From Candidatus Moraniibacteriota bacterium (GTDB taxonomy: Bacteria; Patescibacteriota; Minisyncoccia; Moranbacterales; UBA1568), in contig JAAXXZ010000011.1 in NCBI GenBank assembly GCA_013334245.1, positions 1 through 45,526 on the forward strand: 45,526 nucleotides of DNA. Direction: 5' to 3'. Positions 28,611-37,560 of the stretch are shown piece after piece. Positions within the stretch are counted from its first letter, which is position 1. Every line of letters begins with the position of its first letter. The notes under the pieces were generated by a model. That model was given only the letters and a program-made list of their open reading frames with translations, searched no databases and had not been told where the DNA came from. A program made the translations under genes and the position numbers.

Positions 28611-30278
28611 ATGATCAAGACGATCAAAGGAAAGACGGCGGTATTCCGAAGGCTCGCTGACGCGACTTCGGAAACGATCGGCGGAGCGGCATTCGTCATC
28701 GCCGCTTCCGGCATAGCGAGTCGTCTGCTCGGGTTCCTGAGGGATCGGATGCTCGCTGGGCGGTTCGGAGCGGGTGATACGCTCGACGCGTATTATGCGG
28801 CCTTCCGCATTCCCGATACCCTGTACAACCTGCTCGTGATGGGCGCACTCTCGGCCGCGTTCGTTCCGGTATTCACGGAATTCCTGTCGAAGAAAAAGAA
28901 GCAGGAGGCGTTGGAGCTCGCCGCGGGCGTCCTTGAGTGGATACTTGTTTCGTTGGGCGGGCTCTCGCTTCTGGCAATTATCATGGCTCCGGCGATCGTT
29001 GCCGTACTCGCGCCGGGTTTTTCGGAGGAAAAGCGCGCCGTCACGGTCGAACTTACAAGGATCATGCTGCTCTCGCCATTGTTTCTCGGCGCGAGCGCGG
29101 TCTTCGGCGGGATGCTGCTCTCGTTCCGTTGTTTTACGGCGTATTCGCTTGCTCCCATTCTCTACAACGTGGGAATCATCGTCGGTGTGACGGTATTCGT
29201 ACCCGCGTTCGGAATGTCCGGTCTGGCCTGGGGGGTCGCGCTCGGCGCATTGCTCCATATGGCGGTTCAGATTCCCTCGGTGAAGAACCGGGGATTCTTT
29301 CCATCCCTGTTCCATCATCCGCTCCGCTTCGACGGGCCGGTCCGACGGGTCGTGACGTTGATGATACCCCGGACACTGGGTATCGCGGCGAACCAGCTGA
29401 GTCTTTTTCTGACGACCGTCTTCGCGTCGCTGCTCCTTCCGGGGAGTCTCGCGATCTTCACGCTCGCGTCGAATATCGGCGCGATTCCCATCGGATTGTT
29501 CGCGGTCTCGTTCTCGCTCGCGGCGTTCCCGACGCTCTCGTTTTCCGCTTCGGAAAAACGGAACGGCGAATTTTTCGACACCCTTTCCCGTACGACGAAA
29601 CGGATCCTGTTTTTCGTCGTTCCGGTCTCGATGCTGTTCATCGTATTCCGGGCGCAGGTCGTCCGGGTCATTCTCGGGAGTGGACAGTTCGATTGGGACG
29701 ATACGATCTCGACCTTTAACGTGCTTGCCTGGCTTTCGGCAAGCCTGTTCGCACAGGGACTGATACCGCTGTTCGCCCGCGCGTTCTATGCGCTGCAGGA
29801 TACGAAGACCCCGCTCTATATAGCCGTCCTCGGCGAGGCCACGTATGTTGTTTCCGTCATCGCACTCATGCCGAAATACGGGACCAATGCCCTGGCGATG
29901 GCCTTTTCGCTCGGGAGCGTCGTGAATTTCCTCCTGCTCCTGTTCGCGTTGCGGAAACGGATCGGCGAGTGGAACGACACGCAATTTTTCCGCGAGAACG
30001 CGCTTATCTTCCTGGCCGCGATCCTCGCCGGCGCGGTATCCCAGTTGTCGAAGTCGGTATTCGCGTTTTTCTCGCTTTCACCGCTCGACACGTTCCTCAA
30101 GGTCTTTCTTCAGCTCGGTTTCGGAAGCGTGCTCGGTCTGGGAACGTTTTTCCTGTTATGTAACTGGTTCAAGATCGAGGAATACCACTCGCTTCGCCGC
30201 TTCATCCTCTCCAAGGTGCTCCGTACGCCAGAAGCCATCTCTTCGGTCGAGGGTCATCCGGAGAAAGGGGAATGGTAG
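28611..30278 (+). CDS. murJ: MurJ/MviN-type lipid flippase
   Basis: SRLLGFLRDRMLAGRFGAGDTLDAYYAAFRIPDTLYNLLVMGALSAAFVPVFTEF. Confidence 0.93.
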   Translation: MIKTIKGKTAVFRRLADATSETIGGAAFVIAASGIASRLLGFLRDRMLAGRFGAGDTLDAYYAAFRIPDTLYNLLVMGALSAAFVPVFTEFLSKKKKQEALELAAGVLEWILVSLGGLSLLAIIMAPAIVAVLAPGFSEEKRAVTVELTRIMLLSPLFLGASAVFGGMLLSFRCFTAYSLAPILYNVGIIVGVTVFVPAFGMSGLAWGVALGALLHMAVQIPSVKNRGFFPSLFHHPLRFDGPVRRVVTLMIPRTLGIAANQLSLFLTTVFASLLLPGSLAIFTLASNIGAIPIGLFAVSFSLAAFPTLSFSASEKRNGEFFDTLSRTTKRILFFVVPVSMLFIVFRAQVVRVILGSGQFDWDDTISTFNVLAWLSASLFAQGLIPLFARAFYALQDTKTPLYIAVLGEATYVVSVIALMPKYGTNALAMAFSLGSVVNFLLLLFALRKRIGEWNDTQFFRENALIFLAAILAGAVSQLSKSVFAFFSLSPLDTFLKVFLQLGFGSVLGLGTFFLLCNWFKIEEYHSLRRFILSKVLRTPEAISSVEGHPEKGEW

Positions 30279-30290
30279 GAAGACGGTCTT

Positions 30291-30318
30291 AAGTGAAAAG
30301 TTGAAAGTCAAAAGCACG
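30291..30318. repeat. heptanucleotide tandem repeat
   Basis: aagtgaa aagttga aagtcaa aagcacg. Confidence 0.7.
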
Positions 30319-30404
30319 CTTTGTAGACGGACTCTCGAGGAGTATGAGCAAGAGCGCAATCCAAACCGTAGTGCAGGGGTTTGCTAATCCGACAACGGAA
30401 ACAT

Positions 30405-31007
30405 ATGGCAGAGGTGCGGATCCTGATAGAGGGATATGCGAAGGAGGTCGATGGCGTGGAATACGCGTGTTCGTCGGTCACGTTGGTTCGGGCTGGGCAG
30501 TCGAATATTCTTGTCGATACGGGTTCGAACCGGGAGCTCCTTCTGGAAGCCTTGCGGAAAGAAGGTCTTCGTCCGTCGGATATCGGCATCGTCGTACTGA
30601 CGCATACCCATCTCGATCATTGTATGCTCGTCGGCATATTCGAAAACGCCGTGATTCTTGATGGTGACTCCGTCTACTCGTTCGACGGAAAAATCTCAGG
30701 TCACGAAGGAAAGGTTCCCGGTACCGACATGGAAATCGTTCCCACTCCCGGCCACGACCAATTCCATTGTGCCGTCTTCGTCGATACAAAGGAATACGGA
30801 AAGGTGGTCGTCGCTGCGGACGTGTTCTGGTGGCCGGAAGGGGCATCGCAGTCGACCGATGAGGCAAGTGTCCTGTCGCTTGAAGACCCGTACGTGAAAG
30901 ATCCTAACGCATTGCATGCCAGCCGGAAAACGATTCTCGACAGCGCCGACTATATCGTTCCCGGCCACGGAAAGCCGTTCGTCTTCAACCGCGATACCAT
31001 AGCGTAG
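30405..31007 (+). CDS. metallo-beta-lactamase-fold hydrolase
   Basis: LTHTHLDHC, PTPGHDQFHCAVFV, AADVFWWPEG, VPGHGKPF. Confidence 0.9.
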   Translation: MAEVRILIEGYAKEVDGVEYACSSVTLVRAGQSNILVDTGSNRELLLEALRKEGLRPSDIGIVVLTHTHLDHCMLVGIFENAVILDGDSVYSFDGKISGHEGKVPGTDMEIVPTPGHDQFHCAVFVDTKEYGKVVVAADVFWWPEGASQSTDEASVLSLEDPYVKDPNALHASRKTILDSADYIVPGHGKPFVFNRDTIA

Positions 31008-31028
31008 CAATCATGGGTGAAATACGAT

Positions 31029-31056
31029 CACTACCATATTACGTAATATGGTAGTG
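31029..31056. repeat. 28-bp perfect palindrome
   Basis: CACTACCATATTACGTAATATGGTAGTG. Confidence 0.92.
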
Positions 31057-31131
31057 TCGGCTTTGACAGTCGAGCGTCAGTCATGCTTTATTTGCTTCAG
31101 TCATATTTTACAACTTAGACATGGGGGCGCT

Positions 31132-31944
31132 ATGAAAAAATTCCTATTTCAACGTTCATTTCCGCTGGACTACGAGTTCCGGGTGGTCGAAGATCCGCTG
31201 TCCATCCATCTCTCCATCGCTCCTCAAGCATTCGAATTCTTCCGTTCAATCAAGGAACAATGGTTACGGAACTGTGAAGAGGACGGATTGGTATTCACGA
31301 CATCCGATCGCGAATTCGGATACGGCGGTATCCTGAAGGTGTGCGAGCCGCATCCATCACTTCCTCTTTTCCAGACGTACTCCTTCACGATCCCGAAGGG
31401 AATGAAGGAGCTAAGGAAACTGCAGTTGTTTTCCAGTTCGATTTCCAAATTCGTCAATCTGATGAGGATTATGGAGGATTCGCCGACGGACGCCGAAACT
31501 GGAGGATGGAAACAACTGATGACATTCGACTATATAGGTCATCCACATGGTGAGCTGGGCGAAGCAGGATTCGTGTTCACGTTCGCGCCGGAGGTGCTTG
31601 ATTTCAACGGAACGAAACTCTGGACAGATGTGAACGTCGAGTCGGTATTGAATGTCATGAGGGAGTCTTATTTCAGGATGCTTGTCATCGGAAAACGGGA
31701 GAGGCGGAACTATAGGTCTTTGGGCTTTCATTTCGGATGGTGCTACGGTAGCAAGGAGTTCATCAATCTGCGGGTTCCCGGGAATTGCGCATGCATAGGG
31801 ACGTACGAAGACAGGATCCCGGGTTGCGGACATGCGTTTTCGCCACATAATGTCGACAACTATTTCCAGCAGATTTCGCTCATGATGGGGGTCATCAAGA
31901 TAGCGAATCTGGCGCGGGAAGCATTGAGCGAAGGGCGGACTTGA
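31132..31944 (+). CDS. hypothetical protein
   Basis: Complete ORF from ATG 31132 with GGGGGCG upstream; terminator follows. Confidence 0.75.
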   Translation: MKKFLFQRSFPLDYEFRVVEDPLSIHLSIAPQAFEFFRSIKEQWLRNCEEDGLVFTTSDREFGYGGILKVCEPHPSLPLFQTYSFTIPKGMKELRKLQLFSSSISKFVNLMRIMEDSPTDAETGGWKQLMTFDYIGHPHGELGEAGFVFTFAPEVLDFNGTKLWTDVNVESVLNVMRESYFRMLVIGKRERRNYRSLGFHFGWCYGSKEFINLRVPGNCACIGTYEDRIPGCGHAFSPHNVDNYFQQISLMMGVIKIANLAREALSEGRT

Positions 31945-31981
31945 ATGCACATGGCCGGAATGATCGATAAATCAACGCTTT

Positions 31982-32010
31982 GCGCGGTCGATTAATGGCC
32001 GCGCTTTTTT
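31982..32010 (+). terminator. Rho-independent terminator
   Basis: GCGCGG...CCGCGCTTTTTT. Confidence 0.85.
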
Positions 32011-32146
32011 GTGGAAACATGAGGAATAATCCTGTAGAATGGCTTGGAAGCGGAGCCATCTTGATTCTTTCCGTATTCACGGGTATCATTCCCTTTCCTT
32101 CCCGATCGTAGCTAGATTCATGCTTCCGCATTCCTGATTCTCCTCC

Positions 32147-34069
32147 ATGGACCAGCGACTTATCCGAAATTTCTGCATCATCGCGCATATCGACCACGGG
32201 AAATCGACCCTGGCCGACCGGCTTATCGAATTCACGCACACGGTGGAGGACCGGAAAATGAAGGAGCAGCTGCTTGACCAGATGGACCTGGAGCGCGAGC
32301 GCGGCATCACGATCAAGCTGCAGCCAGTCCGGATGCGGTACCGGAAGCAGATAGCAGATAACAGGGAACAGGTAACGGGGAGCGGGGAGCAGATAACAGA
32401 TAACAGTGAACAGAGAACGGGAGCGAAAACGAATGACAGCGGGCAGCCGGATATGAAGGAAGTGCAGTCGGATGCCGATTACATACTGAACCTGATCGAC
32501 ACGCCCGGACATGTGGATTTCCATTACGAGGTCTCACGTTCCCTTGCCGCCGTGGAAGGGGCGGTGTTGCTCGTCGATGCGACGAAAGGCGTGCAGGCGC
32601 AGACGCTTGCGAACCTGTATCTCGCCATCGAGCAGGGGCTGGAAATCATTCCGGTCGTGAATAAGATCGATCTGCCGAACGCACAGGTGGACAAGACGAA
32701 GAAGGAGATCGTGCACATCCTCGGTTGTTCGGAAGACGATATCCTGCTCGCCTCGGGGAAGACGGGAATCGGCGTGCGCGAAATCCTGGACCGTATCGTG
32801 GAACGCGTTCCGTCTCCGAAGGGCGATGCCGGCAAACCGCTTCGCGCCCTCATTTTCGACTCCGTCTACGATACCTACAAGGGGGTCGTCGCATATGTCC
32901 GTCTGGTCGATGGGACCGTCTCCCGGGATACGTCCCTTCATATGATCGGCACCGGGGAGGGGAGTCTCGCGATCGAGGTCGGAACCTTTCATCCGCAGCT
33001 CGTGACCGCGAAGGAACTTTCGGCCGGGGATATCGGCTATATCGCGACGGGCCTGAAGGAAGTCGCCCATTGCCGCGTCGGCGATACCGTCACGGTGCGT
33101 CCGAGGGAACGAGAGAAGCTTGCCGTGGAAGCGCTGCCCGGATATCGCGAGATGAAGCCGGTCGTGTATGCGAGCTTTTATCCCGTCGAGGGTGACGAAT
33201 ACGGTCTCATGCGCGACGCACTCGACAAGCTTCGGCTCAACGATGCCGCGTTCGTGTTCGAGCCCGAATCGAACCAGGCGCTCGGTCGCGGATTCCGTTG
33301 CGGATTTCTGGGTCTCCTGCATATGGAGATCATCCAGGAACGTCTCCGGCGCGAGTTCGGCATGGAGCCGACCATCACGACCCCGTCGGTCGTGTACGAG
33401 CTGCAGCTTCGGGGAGGGGACCGCGTGCCGATGTACGCCCCTTCGGACATGCCGGACCCGGCGGGCATCGAGAAGATATTCGAACCGTACGTCGAGCTTT
33501 CCATCGTCGTGCCGAGCGAGTACCTCGGGAACGTCATGAACCTTTCCCAGTCCATCCGTGCGGAGTATAAGAATACGGAGTACATAGATGCGGAGCGCGT
33601 CCTCCTCGTCTTTCACGCCCCGCTCATGGACGTGATCGTCAACTTCCACGATGAACTCAAAAGCGCCACGGCGGGCTATGCTTCCATGAACTACGAACCG
33701 ATAGGCTATCGGGAAAGTGACGTGGTCAAGCTTGATATCCTGGTCGCCGGTGATCGTGTGGACGCGTTTTCCCGGATGATACCCAAGGCGCGCGCGTTCG
33801 ACGAGGGGAAGCGGACGACCGAGAAGCTCAAGGACGCGATTCCGCGTCAGAACTTCGCGGTAGCGATTCAGGCGACCATCGGTGGCAAAGTCATCGCCCG
33901 GTCGACGATTTCGGCGTTCCGAAAGGATGTGACCGCCAAGCTCTATGGCGGTGACTTCTCACGAAAAAAGAAGCTGCTCGAGAAGCAGAAAAAAGGGAAA
34001 AAACGCATGGAGTCCCTTGGTCGCGTTTCCATCCCGTCCGAGGCCTTTCTGGCCATCCTGAAGAAATGA
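32147..34069 (+). CDS. lepA: elongation factor 4 with a repeat-encoded insertion
   Basis: CIIAHIDHGKSTLADRLIE, ERERGITIKLQ, LIDTPGHVDFHYEVSRSL, NKIDLPNA. Confidence 0.96.
   Translation: MDQRLIRNFCIIAHIDHGKSTLADRLIEFTHTVEDRKMKEQLLDQMDLERERGITIKLQPVRMRYRKQIADNREQVTGSGEQITDNSEQRTGAKTNDSGQPDMKEVQSDADYILNLIDTPGHVDFHYEVSRSLAAVEGAVLLVDATKGVQAQTLANLYLAIEQGLEIIPVVNKIDLPNAQVDKTKKEIVHILGCSEDDILLASGKTGIGVREILDRIVERVPSPKGDAGKPLRALIFDSVYDTYKGVVAYVRLVDGTVSRDTSLHMIGTGEGSLAIEVGTFHPQLVTAKELSAGDIGYIATGLKEVAHCRVGDTVTVRPREREKLAVEALPGYREMKPVVYASFYPVEGDEYGLMRDALDKLRLNDAAFVFEPESNQALGRGFRCGFLGLLHMEIIQERLRREFGMEPTITTPSVVYELQLRGGDRVPMYAPSDMPDPAGIEKIFEPYVELSIVVPSEYLGNVMNLSQSIRAEYKNTEYIDAERVLLVFHAPLMDVIVNFHDELKSATAGYASMNYEPIGYRESDVVKLDILVAGDRVDAFSRMIPKARAFDEGKRTTEKLKDAIPRQNFAVAIQATIGGKVIARSTISAFRKDVTAKLYGGDFSRKKKLLEKQKKGKKRMESLGRVSIPSEAFLAILKK
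32348..32424 (+). repeat. 7-nt tandem array inside lepA
   Basis: cagatag cagataa cagggaa caggtaa cggggag cggggag cagataa cagataa cagtgaa cagagaa cgggagc. Confidence 0.93.
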
Positions 34070-34172
34070 TGCGACCGCCGTGTCGGATGAACACGGATTT
34101 CTTCGTCGTCCCCGTTCGGAATACGGCTTCGGATACCGTCTTGGTGTCCTTGTTTGGCCGTCGCGAACCGTT

Positions 34173-34200
34173 TTGACCTTTCCATGCCCGGGGGTATAAT
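34173..34200 (+). promoter_or_regulatory. sigma70-type promoter of trxA
   Basis: TTGACC - 16 nt - TATAAT. Confidence 0.7.
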
Positions 34201-34267
34201 GGAGTCGTAAACATTTGAACGGTGTACCGCGGTCTCCCGAAGCGGGCGTCCTGGTCCGATCATCCTT

Positions 34268-34579
34268 ATGGAATTGAATCTTACCGACAAGAATTTCGAG
34301 ACGGAAGTCATCAAGAGCGACGTTCCGGTCCTCGTCGATTTTTTCGCGCCGTGGTGCGGTCCGTGCCAGATGCTTGGGACGGTCGTTGACAAGCTCGCGG
34401 CAGAGGTGTCGGGAGCGAAAGTCGCCAAACTGAATGTCGATGAGAATCCCGATACGGCCGCGGCATACGATATCATGTCCATTCCGACCATAAAGATCTT
34501 CAAGGGTGGCAAAGTGGTGAAGGAGTTCAACGGCGTCCAGTCCAAGGACAAGCTGAAGGAGGAGTTGGAAAGCGCGTAA
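34268..34579 (+). CDS. trxA: thioredoxin
   Basis: VLVDFFAPWCGPCQML. Confidence 0.96.
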   Translation: MELNLTDKNFETEVIKSDVPVLVDFFAPWCGPCQMLGTVVDKLAAEVSGAKVAKLNVDENPDTAAAYDIMSIPTIKIFKGGKVVKEFNGVQSKDKLKEELESA

Positions 34580-34643
34580 AGCCCGTCGGTTCCGTCCGAT
34601 GCGTGCATACCTGTTTCGAAGCGGAGAAACATAAAACAATCAT

Positions 34644-35084
34644 ATGAAGATATTCCGAGAGAGGATCGAGTTCGAGACCAAGACGCAGATCGAGTTCGTG
34701 AACATCACGGACAAGGTGTCGGAGGTCATCGACAAGTCGGGAGTCCGGGAGGGTGTCGTCATTATCTTCTCGCCGCATACGACGATGAGCGTGACGATCA
34801 ATCATGACGAGCCGCTGCTCCTGCAGGACTTCATGCGCGTGCTGTACAAGGCGGCTCCGGTCGACGATCAGTATACGCACGACCTGTTCGAGCTTTCGCG
34901 GGGAACGAAATCCGACGGACGATCGAACGGACACTCGCATTGCAAGGCGCTCCTGCTCGGAGCGAGCGAAACGATTCCGGTGGAGCGGGGGCACTTGCTG
35001 CTTACCGAGCTTCAGACGGTTTTCGCGGTCGAGTTCGACGGATCGCGGAAGCGTGACGTGATCGTTCAGGTCATGGGCGAGTAG
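34644..35084 (+). CDS. YjbQ / UPF0047 family protein
   Basis: EGVVIIFSPHTTMSVTINHDEP, HSHCKALLLGASETIPVERGHLLL. Confidence 0.9.
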   Translation: MKIFRERIEFETKTQIEFVNITDKVSEVIDKSGVREGVVIIFSPHTTMSVTINHDEPLLLQDFMRVLYKAAPVDDQYTHDLFELSRGTKSDGRSNGHSHCKALLLGASETIPVERGHLLLTELQTVFAVEFDGSRKRDVIVQVMGE

Positions 35085-35159
35085 GCCGCCCGGTCCCTCC
35101 CGGAAAATGGATTCGGTTCCGTGGGTCGTTTCCGATGTTTCATGTTTTTGGCACCCGCT

Positions 35160-35789
35160 ATGAGTCGTCTCATCAACATGCTTATCACGCAGGGATATCT
35201 CAAGTCCGATGCCCTGATCGAAGCGTTCAGTCATATCCGCCGCGAGGATTTCGTTCCGGAAGAGCTTGCAGCCGAGGCGGAAACGAATATTCCTCTTCCG
35301 ATAGGCTACGGCCAGACGATTTCCCAGCCGCTTACGGTCGCGGTCATGTTGGAGCTTCTCGACGTGAAGGCGGGCCAGAAAGTCCTTGATGTCGGCAGCG
35401 GTTCCGGCTGGTCCTCGGCCCTTTTGGGGTACGCCGTCGGGGAAGAAGGACTTGTCGTCGCCATCGAGCGGATACCGGAACTGTACGATTTCGGAAAAAA
35501 GAATATCGACAAGTTCGGATTCGTAAGTCTCAAGCGGGTGAAGTGCGTCCTTGGAAACGGAGCGGACGGGTATCCGGAGGAAGCGCCGTATGATCGCATA
35601 CTCGTCTCCGCTTCTTCGGAAGAGATTCCCGAAGCGTACAAGAAGCAGCTTGCCGTCGGCGGGAAGATGGTCATCCCGATATACAACTCGCTCGCGTATA
35701 TCGAAAAGCGCGGCGAGGACGATTTTTACATCGAACGGTTTCCCGGATTCGTGTTCGTCCCGCTCATCGAGAACTCGTCGTCCATCTGA
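35160..35789 (+). CDS. pcm: protein-L-isoaspartate O-methyltransferase
   Basis: IRREDFVPEE, IGYGQTISQPLTVAVMLELL, VLDVGSGSGWSSALL. Confidence 0.92.
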   Translation: MSRLINMLITQGYLKSDALIEAFSHIRREDFVPEELAAEAETNIPLPIGYGQTISQPLTVAVMLELLDVKAGQKVLDVGSGSGWSSALLGYAVGEEGLVVAIERIPELYDFGKKNIDKFGFVSLKRVKCVLGNGADGYPEEAPYDRILVSASSEEIPEAYKKQLAVGGKMVIPIYNSLAYIEKRGEDDFYIERFPGFVFVPLIENSSSI

Positions 35790-35831
35790 ACGGGGCGTCC
35801 GTACGAACGGTAATTTCTGAAACATCGAGTC

Positions 35832-36896
35832 ATGGAACAGTCGGATTCCGCATCGGAAACGGTCGTCAAAAAGAAAGGCATGTCGCGGACGATCGGGATG
35901 GTTGCGGTTTTTTTTGTCGCGATAGCCGTTGTCATCGTCGTCGGATTCCTTTCGTTGAAACGCAGTGTCGATACATTCCGCGGAAGTCGCCAGGATGCCG
36001 TCGTCGTAACGTTCGGTGAACGGGAGAGCGCGGTCGCGCTCGCCACCGAACTTCGGAAGGCCGGGATAATCCGATCCGAACTCCCGTTCCTGTATTACCT
36101 GTTCCGCGAAGACCTTCGGACGAAACTGAAAGCGGGAAACTATTCGTTGAGCGGGACCATGCCGATACGGGATATCGTCGCGAAGATCGTCCGTGGGGAG
36201 ACGGTCGAGAAGGGGATCAAGGTTACGTTTCCCGAGGGTATGACCGCGGCGGAGATGGCGGCACGTCTTGATGCGAACGGATTGCCCGGAGCGGCGTTTC
36301 TCAGTCTGGTCACGTATCCCGATGCCGCGCTTCGGGGCCGATATCCGTTTCTCGCGAGTCTTCCTGTCAGCGCGACGCTCGAGGGGTTTCTCTTCCCGGA
36401 CACGTACTTCTTCGACCCGAAGCTCGGGGCGGATGCGATCATCGCGAAAATGCTCGACGGATTCAGGGCTCGCGCGGCGCCGATGTTGTCCGGAGTGACC
36501 GTCGACAAGCGGTATGCGTCGCTCATACTCGCGAGTATCGTCGAGATGGAAGTGCGGACGGACGCGGACCGGAAAACGGTCGCGGACCTGTTTCTTCGCC
36601 GCATCGCCTCGGGCATGCCGCTTCAGAGTGACGCGACGGTGCGATATGCGCTCGGCGAGACAAAGGTGAAGCACTCGCTCGAGGATATCGCCATCGATTC
36701 CCCATACAATACGTACCAGTACAAGGGGCTTCCTCCTGGACCGATCTCGAACCCGGGTGTTTCCTCGATCGGGGCGGTTCTCGATCCTACGCCGAACCGG
36801 TATCTGTATTTTCTCAACAATCCCGATACCGGCCAGACCATATTTTCCGAGACGTTCGAAGAACATGTCGCGAACAAGGCGAAAAACGGACTTTGA
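35832..36896 (+). CDS. mltG: endolytic transglycosylase MltG (YceG-like)
   Basis: LASIVEMEVRTDADRKTVADLFLRRIASGMPLQSDATVRYAL, SPYNTYQYKGLPPGPISNPG. Confidence 0.94.
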   Translation: MEQSDSASETVVKKKGMSRTIGMVAVFFVAIAVVIVVGFLSLKRSVDTFRGSRQDAVVVTFGERESAVALATELRKAGIIRSELPFLYYLFREDLRTKLKAGNYSLSGTMPIRDIVAKIVRGETVEKGIKVTFPEGMTAAEMAARLDANGLPGAAFLSLVTYPDAALRGRYPFLASLPVSATLEGFLFPDTYFFDPKLGADAIIAKMLDGFRARAAPMLSGVTVDKRYASLILASIVEMEVRTDADRKTVADLFLRRIASGMPLQSDATVRYALGETKVKHSLEDIAIDSPYNTYQYKGLPPGPISNPGVSSIGAVLDPTPNRYLYFLNNPDTGQTIFSETFEEHVANKAKNGL

Positions 36897-36898
36897 AC

Positions 36899-36933
36899 AG
36901 TCACAAGTAGAAAAGTCAGAAGTCAAAAAGAGG
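36899..36933. repeat. approximate heptanucleotide repeat
   Basis: agtcaca agtagaa a aagtcag-aagtcaa-aaagagg; one-nt phase slip. Confidence 0.5.
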
Positions 36934-36959
36934 TTTTGAATTTTTGAAATGGCGGGAAA

Positions 36960-37008
36960 CAGAAAACCCGCTACACGTATGCAGAGGATTCTCTGTGTAG
37001 CGGGTGCG
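36960..37008 (-). terminator. Rho-independent terminator of the minus-strand gene
   Basis: On minus strand: ACCCGCTACAC...GTGTAGCGGGT then TTTTCTGTTT; the loop contains a CAGAG/CTCTG hairpin. Confidence 0.8.
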
Positions 37009-37353
37009 TTACATGACGATGTCGTCGGGATGCGTCGCGGAGATAAAGAGCTGCACGTTCGGACGAGTTTTCCCAGAGCGCTCGAGAGCGTCGCAAACCG
37101 CGGTCCGGACCAGGTCACCAAGCATCCGGCGTTCGAAGGGCTGCATCCTTTCTGGGAGATGCATGATTTCGACGTAAACCTCATCCCCCAATCCGTAAGA
37201 CATCATGTCGGAAGGGAAGAGGTTTAGCATGTCTCTTTCCGATTGCACGCCAGAACTCGGCGTCGACACGACCGCCTTCACGATCGAATTGTGCAAGTCG
37301 TTCAGCGCCCGCTCATCGAGCGGGGGCAGGCACCATGTTCTGTTGACGATCAT
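37009..37353 (-). CDS. hypothetical protein, possibly tautomerase-like
   Basis: 114 aa; SD AAGGAG upstream on minus strand; terminator directly downstream; EVYVEIMHLPERMQPFERRMLGDLVRTAVCDAL. Confidence 0.75.
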   Translation of the reverse strand: MIVNRTWCLPPLDERALNDLHNSIVKAVVSTPSSGVQSERDMLNLFPSDMMSYGLGDEVYVEIMHLPERMQPFERRMLGDLVRTAVCDALERSGKTRPNVQLFISATHPDDIVM

Positions 37354-37407
37354 TTTTTCTATCTCCTTTGCTGACGAAGTGATTTCTGCAGCATTAATGT
37401 TTTGAAG

Positions 37408-37438
37408 TTACTTGTCCACTTTTCAAGTAAATTATAAT
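37408..37438. promoter_or_regulatory. promoter with inverted-repeat operator
   Basis: TTACTTG-N9-CAAGTAA followed by TATAAT at 37433-37438, in the divergent intergenic region. Confidence 0.5.
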
Positions 37439-37477
37439 ACAGAATTAAATAAATGTCAAATATACTGATAAAGGAGA

Positions 37478-37504
37478 TTAGCACTCTCTTGTTGGGATTG
37501 CTAA
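37478..37504 (+). promoter_or_regulatory. CIRCE element (HrcA operator) upstream of dnaJ
   Basis: TTAGCACTC-TCTTGTTGG-GATTGCTAA; one mismatch from TTAGCACTC-N9-GAGTGCTAA. Confidence 0.92.
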
Positions 37505-37560
37505 TCTTTTCATTTCGCGTTACAGTAGAGGGGATTCAATTCTTCCAAAGATGACGACGT

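Noticed and set aside
28158-29984. 608-aa minus-strand ORF opposite murJ
   Set aside because: Arg/Glu/His-rich translation typical of an antisense shadow in GC-rich coding DNA; the + strand encodes clear MurJ and DUF4012.
30520-30545. tRNA T-arm-like ACGGGTTCGAACCGGGAG
   Set aside because: Lies inside the MBL coding frame; no cloverleaf found around it. No tRNA or rRNA recognised in the window.
34527-37184. 885-aa minus-strand ORF opposite pcm/mltG/yjbQ
   Set aside because: Shadow ORF; the + strand genes have unambiguous family motifs.
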